A stretch of DNA of 64,000 bases from Acephala macrosclerotiorum. Its lineage: Eukaryota > Ascomycota > Leotiomycetes > Helotiales > Mollisiaceae. Location: positions 248,001 through 312,000 of the forward strand of contig MU119216.1 of the NCBI GenBank assembly GCA_014904845.1, read 5' to 3'. How positions within the stretch are numbered: position 1 is the first letter of the stretch; each line of letters opens with the position of its first letter. The notes below the pieces were generated by a model. That model did not search any database. It was not told where the DNA came from and worked only from the letters and a program-made list of their open reading frames with translations. Positions 32,327-42,862 of this stretch are shown here, piece after piece. The translations under genes were made by a program, and so were the position numbers.

Positions 32327-33942
32327 TCAATGCCCCTGCGCATTCTTCCCCTTGTTCTCCATCTTCCACCTTAAACTCCTCCCCTCCCTCACCACCTCCC
32401 CCACACTCTTCCCAACAATCTCCTTCCCCTTCACCCCAAGATTCCAACTATCCCACCACAAAAACTCCTCCGGCTCTTTACAAACCAACATCCCATTTTG
32501 TTCCTTCCATCCATCAACAATCTCTTCAACTTCTTCTGCTGATAAAGACAGGTCTAAGGGACGGAGACAAGGGATCGAGACGTATTCGAATGGAGACTCG
32601 CCTTTGCCAAGACCGGAGGCGTCGCTGAGGCCTTCATCTTCGAGTTGGTGTTCGAGGATGAGGTCGAGGATGAGGGAGGAGAAGTCGTGGTAGAAGATGT
32701 CTTTTTTGGGGAGGTTTTCTTCTTCCTTTTCCTCGTCTTCTTTCTCGTCAGAATCGGAGTCCTCTTTCATGTCCTCCGCTTTTTGATCATTAACCTGGGC
32801 TCTCGAATCGAATTGTTCAAACCCCTCACCAGGAATAGCTTCCCTCTCAGTAGAATTCTCACGAACATCGGCATGAGATTCTGCCTCGATCGTTTCTGTT
32901 GCTTGAGCTGGAGTTGGAGGGGTAGCTATTTCAATAACGACTTTCCGTTCCATCCATGCTCCCATCTTGTTCTCGACGGCTTGGTTCCAACGCTCGGTAA
33001 GGTAAATGGCGTTCTTTTGTTGTTCGGCTACGCTACTTGGTTTTGGGGGGATGGGGCGTTGGGAGATCCAGCCGGGGAGGAGGGTGGGGTCGAAGATTCG
33101 GGGTATTATAACTTTGAATTTGTGTGCCGGGGCTGGGATGGCGTCGTTGGTTGTGGAATTTGTGGGATTTGGGGCGGGAAGGTTGATGGGGTAGAGGTTG
33201 GTGGCGAAGTGAGCGTACAGGATATCGAGTTGATCGAATATGAAATCTACGGAGGTGTCTGTAACGTTTTGGGCGGCGGTGAAGTCTAGGCGGGCGAAGT
33301 TATAGATGTCCCAGAAGCCGAAGGAGAGGATGAATATTGTTTCTGAAGGTTGGATCTTGGGTGCTGGGAGGGAGATGTAGGATTTGATTTGGGATGCTAG
33401 GTCGGGGTATGCGGTGCAGTTGTGTTCTTCGCCTCTGAGGAATTTGTTCTGAGATATTGCCCATTCGTGGATTTCGTTCGAGGCCGTGACCCCTGTGGGT
33501 GGTGATGCAGGCCAGGCATCTGAGGGCTGAGAGGCAGCGAAGTTGAGACGAGATGTACAGTTGATCTGATTTTGACTTGTCAGTATCGAGATATTTAACA
33601 TCGAAGAGAGAATAAGACGGTAGTGAGTAAGATAGAGCATACCTCATCGCACAAAACTTGCGGCCAATTATTCCCCTTTCCTCCATGTCCCTCTTCAATC
33701 AGGTCATCCACCCACGAATCCCCAAAAATCACCAGCCGAATCCCATTCCCGTTATCCTCCCCCTCACCTACAACACCATCTGTCAAACCCCATTTCCACA
33801 AATCCGAATACTCAATCGTCGTTCCCAGCGTAACTTTCTGCAATTGTTTAACCTTCGAACTGGGCAACAATAACGTAATTGAGACAAGCGACAGCACAGT
33901 CAACAGAATCGACGCCCCTAGGCGTTTCCTCAAATTAAACAT
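32327..33942 (-). CDS. SGNH/GDSL-type hydrolase with a membrane-anchor-like N-terminus
   Basis: Two exons on the minus strand, 33942-33643 and 33565-32327, give 512 residues. A basic start (MFNLRKRLG) and hydrophobic segment (ASILLTVLSLVSITLLLP) suggest a type II anchor or signal peptide. The nucleophile block is LVIFGDSWVDD (GDS), followed by NNWPQVLCDEINC across the intron. A later block is FILSFGFWDIYNFARLDF, and the C-terminus has FLWWDSWNLGVKGKEIVGKS where block V (Asp...His) would fall, although a clear DxxH is not seen. Between about residues 360 and 410 there is a long acidic insert rich in Glu, Asp and Lys. Several NxT/NxS sites fit a secretory-pathway protein. The substrate is unknown. 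An in-frame ATG at 34038 could extend the N-terminus. Confidence 0.8.
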
Positions 33943-35050
33943 CTGAACAACCAAATGCCAAAGGAGTGCAGATATACAAGGCTTGAATCCAGCCTCGTAT
34001 TTCCCGCGTTGATGTCCGCCAAGTCTTGGCAAATCCAATCAAGGGGTGTGCCAAGGTGAGGTCGCGACTCAACGAGGTACAGGAAAATGTCCAAGCCTTG
34101 CCGAGAGAATGGTGGACAGCAGGCTAAAGACGATAGGACAATGACATGTAGCCTTGTAGGATGGCGATGTCACTCTTTGTATTTAATTGAAAGAGGGTTG
34201 CTGGGTATATTTATTCGGGATAAGAGGGTGTTTTTGAGGACGAAATGATGGGCGCGAAATGCGTCGTCAGCGGTGCTAGAGGAAAAGTGGAGAGGAGCAG
34301 GGGAGGTTGGTGCACGAGGAGGGCCCTGCATTTCGACGAGTGGGAAGTCCCAAAGCTACTGAGACGGCCATTTGTTATTTTGACGATGTTCGGAAAGGAG
34401 AGTTTTGGGACAGAATCATGTCTGCGACGATGAAGAAGTTGTGAAGAATTTTTTGTCGCAGACAAGAAATGCAGACCTACCCCCGCCATGCCAGAGAGAG
34501 TTTTCTGGTGACGATTCATGATTCGAATGCCATTGCCGCAACGCCACGCAAAATCTCTCGGCCCTCTCGGCCCTCTCGGCCCTCTCAGCCCTCTCAGGTA
34601 CGACACGACTTGAAATGTGGAGTATTGCCGATCGAATTAAAAACAGAAACTGGCGAGACAGAGCCGCAACCAGGATTCGAAGTCTTGTCTCTTGGATATT
34701 TCATGGTTCTTTTTGTTAAGACCCCCTATTTCTCGCTCGGTTCCGGATATTCTTCTGCTTGAATATTCGGCAACTCTTCGTAACAAATAAAACAAACATA
34801 TCACGAGCCAGTATATAGGTATATCAAAGGTGTGCTAATTTTATCAGAGAAGGGAGATATCAGAATATCAGAGTTGATGGAGGAAGACCACCATGTGATC
34901 ATATGAATATTTTAACCAAGTCTCTAGACTTGCAATGTCCAAACAGGCTCCGCACTTCTATGCTTTTTACAGAGGTATCGCCTGACAGAAATATACCTGT
35001 ATGGGACAAGAACGCCATGCCATGCAACGCCAAATGCCATCAGCCCATTT
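33943..35050. other. Intergenic, no gene recognised
   Basis: Upstream of the SGNH hydrolase and downstream of UTP5. Open frames at 34211-34606 (minus) and 34903-35412 (plus) look non-coding; the second overlaps UTP5 in antisense. Confidence 0.55.
34555..34597. repeat. 9-bp tandem repeat (GGCCCTCTC)
   Basis: Four to five near-perfect copies of a 9-bp unit, the last ones with G-to-A changes (CAGCCCTCTCAG). Confidence 0.9.
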
Positions 35051-36274
35051 TCACCTCTTTTTCGAGAACATGCTACCGGTCTTTGACATCTTCGACGGTC
35101 GTCCAGCTTGAGCGCCGTCATCGCTTTCGTCGTCCTCGCCTTGGGAGTCTTGATCATCGTGATCAACCTCATCCTCGTCACCTGTGTCTGCATCGGTCTC
35201 TTCGGCGGCATCGTCTATTAAGTCGTCGTCGCTGCTGTCTTCCTCCTCGTCTTCCGAGTCTGCTATCACCCCATTCGTCATGGGCATGTCTTCTGATACC
35301 TCGCTTTCTTCATCCGAGATATCCTCCAAATCACCATTCCTCGTTAACTTTTGAGGTTTGGCCACAGCGGAGTCTGCTTCCTCCTCACTCTCCTGCCCTT
35401 CCACATAGATGACTCCCTCATCGTCCTCATCTGAATCTGCCCGGCGTCTTTGATTTTGCATGCTCCTTCTTAACTCAATTTGCGCTTCTAGCATGTCCAG
35501 CTTCCCTTTCAGAGCCAGCAGTGATTGTAGACCTTTTGCTCGCTCATCGATGACCTTATTCAAGCCTGCCAACTTCTTCATAAGATCCCTTTGCGTTGCC
35601 AAGTAACCGCCGTGCGTGACCAATGTCCATTGCACCCAGACCATAAGACTGCCTGCTCGGCCAGGCCTTCGATGTAACCGTTCTGCTAGCTTCTCTAATA
35701 ATGTACCTGCGAGAGGGGACTCGAGGCGTTGTATTGTGGCGCGGATGGTATTCACATCTGTGGTGTGCAAACAGGATTCGAGGAGCGAGACATCGTTTGT
35801 CTTGAGAGCTTGCGTGAGGACTGTGCCGAGTGAGGCACCAGAAGGAGCTTGGAGTTGTGAGCTTTTGGGGAAAGAGACAGCATTTGGGTCCTCAAAAGCA
35901 CCAGCAACATCGATAGGTTCCGAAGCATTGGCTCTGACCAAATCTCCAAAGGAAGGCTCGCCAGCTTCTTCGTTGTCGTCATCGGGTGTGGGACCATCTG
36001 CTATGGCTTCTGCATCTTCCATGGGTACGTCCGCTTCAGCCTCGGACTCTTGCTCTTCTTCGCTGTCCGCATCAGAATTCTCCTGCGCTGCTTCTTCCCC
36101 ATCGCTAGAAATTTCGATCGTTTCTTGTGCCCCATTTGGTTTCCCTTCGATCGCATGGCCACCCGTTGACACAACTGTCTTCGATTCGTCCAGATTCCCT
36201 TTGCCTAAAACTTTTGCGCTCTGCTTGACCGTGGGCTGGCCAAGCTTCTGGGGAAGTTTCCGCTTTGTCGACAT
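35051..36274 (-). CDS. UTP5: U3 snoRNP / small-subunit processome protein of the Utp5 type (Utp12 domain)
   Basis: Single exon, 407 residues. The middle (about 150-275) matches the Utp12 helical domain: SLGTVLTQALKTNDVSLLES, LAGTLLEKLAERLHRRPGRA, VWVQWTLVTHGGYLATQ and LLALKGKLDMLEAQIELRRS. In yeast, Utp5 is part of the t-UTP subcomplex that links rDNA transcription to pre-rRNA processing in the nucleolus. Long acidic Ser/Glu/Asp tracts flank the domain, and the C-terminus is basic (SMFSKKR), typical of nucleolar factors. No WD40 propeller is visible, so this is the short, C-terminal type; an alternative is another Utp12-domain protein. It is divergent from BDF1. Confidence 0.82.
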   Translation of the reverse strand: MSTKRKLPQKLGQPTVKQSAKVLGKGNLDESKTVVSTGGHAIEGKPNGAQETIEISSDGEEAAQENSDADSEEEQESEAEADVPMEDAEAIADGPTPDDDNEEAGEPSFGDLVRANASEPIDVAGAFEDPNAVSFPKSSQLQAPSGASLGTVLTQALKTNDVSLLESCLHTTDVNTIRATIQRLESPLAGTLLEKLAERLHRRPGRAGSLMVWVQWTLVTHGGYLATQRDLMKKLAGLNKVIDERAKGLQSLLALKGKLDMLEAQIELRRSMQNQRRRADSDEDDEGVIYVEGQESEEEADSAVAKPQKLTRNGDLEDISDEESEVSEDMPMTNGVIADSEDEEEDSSDDDLIDDAAEETDADTGDEDEVDHDDQDSQGEDDESDDGAQAGRPSKMSKTGSMFSKKR

Positions 36275-37303
36275 CGTGAATCGACCGATAGAAAACTCGG
36301 TGGCAATCGTATTTGCCTGCTCGAGTGACTTGTGAACTGGCGACGAGTCGAGTGGTGCTGAAACGGAGATTCGAGTTCGAGATCTCGTTCACTCGTTCAC
36401 TCGGTGGTGCTGGAACTGTGAGCTAATCGACACTGATTGTCCGCCGTAGAAACTTTTTTTTCTTCAAAGGCGGCCAACACGACCCTCTAACTCGTTTTCG
36501 ACAGGGGTCGATAGAAGTGGAGCGCCCTCCCTATGATTGGCTGCGCACCATAATGATGGTGCACGACGATTGGGTAAAGTTCACGCTAGTAGCTAGCGTC
36601 ATTCGCGCCTGCTCTCTTCTCGAAATTTAAGAGACTTGATCGCTCCTTCCCCTCCGAATTTCCTCGCTTTGTTGACGTCCGCGATTTTCTGTGAAGGAGC
36701 CTCCCAATAGGTCGCCCTCACCCTCACCAACTCCTCACGTGCACAAGTTCAACTCCGACCTCGACGCCCAGTCTGTACTCCTGGACACCCCACCCACATT
36801 CTTCACTCATCAAGTCGCTTCGCATTGGTCGCGGCTATTTCGCAAGCAGAAACGTTGTCTCGATTTAATTGCGCGCACCGCACCCTGAGTCGCATCTCGA
36901 ACTTTGGTCGCTTTCGTTAGTTGGACCCTTCCGCATCACGACGCGCTTTTACTTTCATCGCAACCACAACTTCGTCGCGCCCACCTAAACAAAACAATAA
37001 TTTTACTACTTCATTACGGTCGCGCTCTCACTCCGCACTTTTTCTTCGACGCGATTCTCGACCATCGAGCCAGGTGGCCAATTTGACGACCCTTCATCTG
37101 CACGCAAGGCTATCAATCAGCACAAGGCTGCAACTTTGATACAGGTCGCCATCAACCACATCACCATCGACACCTTCCTCTATCTGCGGCCTAGATAATC
37201 GGTGTCGCCTTACCTGTCGCATTCGAACGCGCTCAGGACCGCGCCGGTTGACTGGACTTGGCCGTTTCCATCCCAGCCTAGGCTGCTGCCAGTCTGTTTG
37301 TTG
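36275..37303. promoter_or_regulatory. Shared divergent promoter of UTP5 and BDF1
   Basis: About 1 kb between the two start codons with no supported gene. It is unusually rich in CG dinucleotides and pyrimidine tracts, including a T8 run near 36452. Much of the BDF1 side (about 36900-37300) is probably a long 5' leader. No individual factor site is claimed. Confidence 0.5.
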
Positions 37304-40182
37304 ATGGCCGTCATGACCTCTCAACTCTCAGAAGCTGTTGCACTCGAGCAAAAGACGCTGCCCGTTCCATCATCAGACAAGATGGCTTTGGATTTAGACA
37401 TCAACGGGTGAGTCTGCCTCGATTTTCTTCTTGTTTCTTCCTTTTAAGTGTACACTTATTTATCAATCAAATTCTTGCAGAACCTCAACTCGAGATGATA
37501 CCAACCATGACTCCATTTCTGATGCCGCATTAAGCAATCTCTTGCCTTCACCTTCGAATAATGTAGCACCCGAATTTCCTGAGGTGAATGGCGCCAGTAA
37601 CACTGACGCCTTTGCTTCGAACCAAACATTCTTAACAAACCTTTCCGAGCCTCCTCTCGAGTCGCTACCATCTCCCACGGAGATCTTGAACAATTCGCAA
37701 CTCCCAGACACCAACACCACAACCACAGAACCTGATTTATCAATTTCACTGGATGGTGAGCCACCTGAAAGCTCTACCTTGCTAGTTACTACCGAATCTG
37801 CGATTGAAGACGTTGCGCCCACCTCCACAGTACCTCCAGTTGTTGAGGCTCCGGAGTCCGATCTGAGAGATTCGGCCCCAGCTTACGAGGAGCAGCAGCA
37901 AGACCAACCACTCGACTTCGAAGTTGACGAGAACGCTCTCGCTTCCCAAGTTCCGGAGCTAGGAGCCGACTCTAGCAATATAAATTCCGATCTCCCTCTC
38001 GAACCTTCTCCAACAACCAACGTTGAAGCTCCTTCCGATCTGCAACTTCCACAAGAATCAACTCCCACCGTTGATCCTCCTGCGCAGGACGAATCTGGTC
38101 CCTCGCTGACTGTTGATTCCCCGCTCGAGTCAAAAGACACTGTTATGGCAGTTATGGCAGACGCGCCCCAATATCCACCTCCAACCAAGGTCGCCCGCGA
38201 ACGTGAAGACGACGACGAAGTTGAGCCCTCGGCGAAGCGCACAAAGACGGAAGACACCGAGGACTTCGCCGTGAACATGGAGGACGCACCTACGCAGAAC
38301 GGCGACGCCTCCCATAGTGCGAATGCGGAGCTTACACCATATGAGCAGAAGGAGATTATCAAGATTGTCAAGACGGTTGCGCGCACCAAGGATGGCAAAA
38401 ACTTCCGCATGCCCGTCTCAAAGCTGTGGCCCAACTTTGCTGCAGCTTATGCCGAGAAGATTTCTGATGAGATCGATCTGGAAACAATGGAGCATCGGTT
38501 GAGAGACAAGGTCTACCAAACTATGGGCGATGTCCGAGACGCTATCAATCTGCTCTCCAACAACGCGCTCATATTCAATGGTCCCGATCATCCTATTACG
38601 ATTGCAGCTGCCACGGTTCGAGATTCGTTGTTGGACAAGATTGCACATGTCACCCCAGAACCTGCACCGCCAGTCAAGAAAGAGAAGAAGCCAGCGCCTA
38701 AGCGATCAACCCCCATCCCTGATGCGGCTCCACGTGCAGCTGCTCGAAAGCCATCAAGAGGTTCCCACGGCGCGGTCGCTCCTGCTCCCCAAGTCCCGCA
38801 AACCTTTGCTCTGAACCCAACCTCTAATACTCCACTGATCCGCCGCGAGTCCACGAAGCTCGATGGTGGTCGCCCCAAGAGAGAGATTCATCCACCCAAG
38901 AGCAAGGACTTGCCGTATATGCGTCCTAAGAGTAAGAAGCATGCTAACGAGCTCAAGTTCTGCGAGGATGTCTTGGCCGAGTTAAGCAAGGCTAAGTATC
39001 GCGAGTTCGTCAGTGCGTTCAACCAGCCTGTGGACCCGGTGGCTCTCAACATTCCTAGTTACTTCACCGTCATCAAGAAGCCAATGGATCTGGGCACAAT
39101 GTCAAAGAAGCTCAAGGAGGGAGAGTATGCAAGCGCCGCCGATTTTGAAAAGGACATGAGATTGGTGCTCTCGAACTGCTTCAAGTTCAACCCTGCAGGA
39201 AATATTGTCAACCTATGGGGCAAGAGATTGGAGGAACTCTTCGACGCACAATGGGCCAGAAAAGACCAGTATCTCGCCGATCGCAGCCCTCCAGCCGCCA
39301 GTCCAGTCAGTGCAGGGGAGTCGGAGGACGAGGAAGAGGAAGAAGAGGAGCCTGTTGTTGAAGGGGAGAGCACGCTCTCGAACTTGAAGGAAAGATTGCT
39401 GGCGGAGCAACAGAAGCTGATCACTCTCATGGGCGCCAAGCATCCAGACCAGGGAATGATCACAATGCAGAAGGATATGGTTACCATCATTCAGAAGCAC
39501 ATCACAGATGAAGAGACAGCAGCCAAGAGCAAGTCAAAGAAGCCAAAGGCACCTAAGACTACTAGGAAGGCAGCTCCAGTAAAGAAGCCAGCTGCTGCGA
39601 CGAAAAAAGCTGGTGGCAATCGCCAAAGCCAGAAGTACATGGGAACTTTGGAGAAGGAGACCATTTCTGCTGGATTGGGTGCCTTGCCTGATGAAGTCTC
39701 GAACGAAGTTCTGGCCGACATCAAGAAGGAGAGACCTGGCATCGATGTAAGTGAGCTGGTTATTCTGGCGGTGCATTCAACTAACGTATCATCAGGCTGG
39801 CGAAGACGGTACTCTCGAACTCGATATCGATGTCATCAGTATTCCTCTGCTTTGGAAGATCCATGGCCTCATTATGAGATACGCTCCCAATGTTCAGGAC
39901 GATATCAAGAAGTCGATGGCGCAAGACAATCCAAAACCTCAACCAAAGACAGCTCCAAAGAAGAAGAACAAGCCCATGAGCAAGTTCGAGCAAGAGCGGA
40001 ACATCGATGCACTTCAGCAGACGCTACAGAACTATGGTCAAGCAACCTCTGGCTCTGAAGAACCTGTAATGCCAAGTAAGTCACACCAATCAATTCGTAC
40101 CTTCATCACTGACAAGGACCCAGCCGTTGAGCAACAAGATGAGTCCAGCGGCGACGAAGACTCCGATTCCGAGGAGGAATAA
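37304..40182 (+). CDS. BDF1: BET-family double bromodomain protein (Bdf1)
   Basis: Bdf1 binds acetylated histone H4 and works with TFIID and SWR1. Exons: 37304-37407, 37481-39746, 39796-40075 and 40124-40182, giving 902 residues. Order of parts: acidic Pro/Ser-rich N-terminus (about 1-285); first bromodomain (about 300-405) with LLSNNALIFNGPDHPI holding the acetyl-lysine Asn but a poor ZA loop; second bromodomain (about 525-630) with FNQPVDPVALNIPSYF, IKKPMDLGTMSKKLKEGEY and LSNCFKFNPAGN; then Lys-rich linker; ET domain (KYMGTLEKETISAGLG to IDVISIPLLWKIHGLIMRY) interrupted by intron 2; acidic Ser tail. The last intron (40076-40123, GTAAGT...CCCAG) is 48 nt with no stop, so retention would add 16 residues. 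An upstream in-frame ATG lies at 37202. Confidence 0.93.
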
Positions 40183-41147
40183 GCGACGACTATATTTCAC
40201 GACTCGAGCCTGACCCCTTTCTACCAATTTCGACTGTAATATACCCTTCCCTCCGCCTTCACGAACACCACAACATGTACATTATACACGACTGCATTCT
40301 CGACATGACTTTTTCACAGTTTATTTGGCCCCTGCCGAATCAGCAACGCGTTTTTTTGACGCTTATTGCATTAATGTGGCTAGTCTGCTACTAGATGGAG
40401 GGGAGATGTGCCACCACATCAGGAAAATATCTGGGCTTCTAAAATGGAAGGCAGGACACCGGGATGACTTGTTCATACCAACGTCAGCTGCATGCCATGC
40501 TTGGAGGGAGCCAAAAAAGGAGCGTCACGAAAAGAATTCTATGTATGTTAGAGAAACTACAAAAAGGCCGCATTTGCGAGAGCAGCAAGAAGGTTGAGAT
40601 GATGACGATGCTGCTGAGCGCACGTGCTGATAGTCTGCCGACGAGAGAGCAGTAGCATGAATGAAGAAAATAAAATAATTTTGTGAAAATTGTGTTCTGC
40701 TTGATGTTTGCTTTTGTTCCTCCCACGGTTGAAATGACTTCATTCCTTGACCCCTTAATTCCTCGTGACGAGTGTCGCCTTCATTTGAGACCTGTATCAT
40801 GACTTTCAACGTCAATACTCAACGTCAAAGCAGTATCGAGGTCAACTACCTCCACATCCTTTGCCCTATCGTTCAGAGCGATAAAAAGGAACGCAGCCAA
40901 TCACACGCATCCGCAGTGAATTTCCAGGAAATTCCAGTACGGATGGATCTCTATCCATGGATGAACGAAATGAGTTGCCAATAGTTCCTCTGCTCTAACC
41001 CCTTGCTTCTAAGTAGCACGCTTTTCTTCCTTGATTTTAAGACTAGAGATTTCTTGTCCTTCCTTGAGAAATTTCATAGATGCTTTCTGTTCCTACAATC
41101 CATCAATCCATCATCCGCACCATCACAGCACAACACATCACATCACA
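40183..41147. other. Intergenic, no gene recognised
   Basis: 3' end of BDF1, then unrecognised sequence. Short CATCA-type repeats near 41116-41146 precede the 2EXR relic. Confidence 0.6.
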
Positions 41148-42185
41148 TCAACGGCAAAAACGTTCGTCTATTTCCCCCACCTCCCTCTCGAGATCCGGCT
41201 TAAAATCCGGGACGAGAGCGTAGTTCCCAGAGTGGTCGATATTACGTGCGATGGCGACATTGGAACAATCGAATATGGAGGAAGGAAAGAGCATCTTCGA
41301 AAATCCGTATCGAGATGCAGTCCTCCGGCGATTTTGAGGGTGAGCAGGGAATCGAGAGGCTTTGCGGTGACGAAGTATGATGCTATTCTTGGTTGCTTGG
41401 ACCCAGGTTTAGGCCAACGCATCCGAAGATTGAGCAAAGGGACGAAGAGATGGAGCGGGCTCGGGTGAAGGAATTTAACGCTCTTATTGCTCGTATGATT
41501 CGTACGCGGGTGGAGAAGGACACAACTGCAGATGGAGATGCGATCAGGGAGATGAAAATGAAAACGATTTGGGACGGATATCGGAGTTTGGGATTTGACG
41601 CTCAAGATATCAAGTCAAATCGAACACACTCGCGGGGTTCTGGAATGTACATCACTGTTGGGGAGGGAAATCTATGTCAATTGGGCCGTCGATACGGTCT
41701 GTCCCCGCGACGACGATTCTTTTCACGAGCTCAGTTATTACTCCCACAGCATCCGAAAACTTGCCTACGATGTTGAATACTTCGAAGATTCCACTATGTT
41801 CTATACCCCAGATCGAGAGGAAGGAGAGATAGTTTCTATTGGTCATCGGTCGACCTAGACGAAGGACATAGTCAACAGCTCCTGTAATTCGTTGTTTGCG
41901 CAACTGAAAACTTGGAGGGGAAGGAGATTGAGACGGCTGGCAACTTGCGAAGAAATTGGGAGGAGATTGAGAGCGCGTACAACGAGATTGAGAGTTATCA
42001 GACTGTCAAAGTGTCGAAACCAAAAGCATCTTGGAAGGATGTTGAATGCTGCAGACGACGATGGCTTAGAAATGTTTAAGAAACCGAAGGATCCAGAGTT
42101 TTGGACTTGGGAGAAGAAGATTATTCGGTTGCCGCGGCCGGTGTTCTCTGTCAAGCGTTTCGTTGTGGATGGGAAAGGGTGCTGA
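41148..42185 (+). pseudogene. Decayed 2EXR-domain gene
   Basis: Starts with KTFVYFPHLPLEIRLKIRDE, the 2EXR opening motif with its Trp changed to Arg (CGG for TGG). It continues with PPAILRVSRESRGFAV (CRESR motif), then changes frame near 41400 to HPKIEQRDEEMERARV, then changes again near 41640 to EIYVNWAVDTVCPRDDD and SHSIRKLAYDVEYFEDS, the usual third and fourth blocks. A further frame holds the C-terminal part (41892-42185). No ATG suits the first block and no introns reconcile the frames well. It is a separate copy from the array at 24-28.6 kb, on the opposite strand. Confidence 0.65.
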
Positions 42186-42862
42186 AGTGGAGGATATGGA
42201 TCGGATTTCGAGGTGCGGTCTTTTGTAGTGGGCAACGTCATCCGAGGCGAAGACTTCCGAAAACGTCAATTAGCCCCTCAGGTTGCTGTTCAAAAGTTTC
42301 TGGAGACCGGGCCTGCAGCTGCAGGTGAGCCGAGACACTTGCACAAGAAAAAAGAAATATCGGCATCGGTGAGTAATTAGATCCGGAAGATTTTTGGTGA
42401 TTGGTGCCAAGCAATGTCAGATTCTTAATTTGGCATCATGTTCGCAATGCTTTTCATCATAAGCGTATTTTCGCATAAATTATGCATGTTTTGGTGCAAA
42501 CCAGATGCGTTCGAAAATAAAACATCATCGGTGTTCACATCTCAGTTCAATTGCACTCATCTTGGGTAGGGTCAACAGGTAGCTCCTTCCGACCATGAAA
42601 TAGCAGGCCTTCGCTGGCTGACTTGACGATATCTTGAGAACGACCAGAGACTCTTACAAGATGACACTTCCAGCATGCAGTTCATGTGGATTTTCATCAT
42701 GTTGTGCGGGTTTTGTTCAGACAGTCTCAAATGTTGAGGTCTTACCCACAATAATTGGGTTCAGTTCATGTGTGGATAGCCCGACCATAAAGTGACAGCG
42801 CGAGCACCTCACAATGGAGATCTCGTCGGTTAAATCCAAAGCAAGTACCATTTGACCGAATT
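42186..42862. other. Intergenic, no gene recognised
   Basis: AT-richer stretch between the 2EXR relic and the cellulase pseudogene. Nothing supported. Confidence 0.6.

Noticed and set aside
32645..33289. 214-codon plus-strand frame
   Set aside because: Antisense of the SGNH hydrolase; composition reflects the acidic insert on the other strand.
34640..34720. Possible tRNA from a GATTCGAAGTC-like arm
   Set aside because: No matching acceptor, D and anticodon stems could be found around it.
35616..36335. 239-codon open frame on the plus strand across UTP5
   Set aside because: Antisense shadow of the acidic, Ser-rich UTP5 coding sequence; the minus-strand frame has the Utp12 domain.
37883..38434. 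183-codon minus-strand frame rich in Ser
   Set aside because: Antisense of the BDF1 N-terminal region; no domain.
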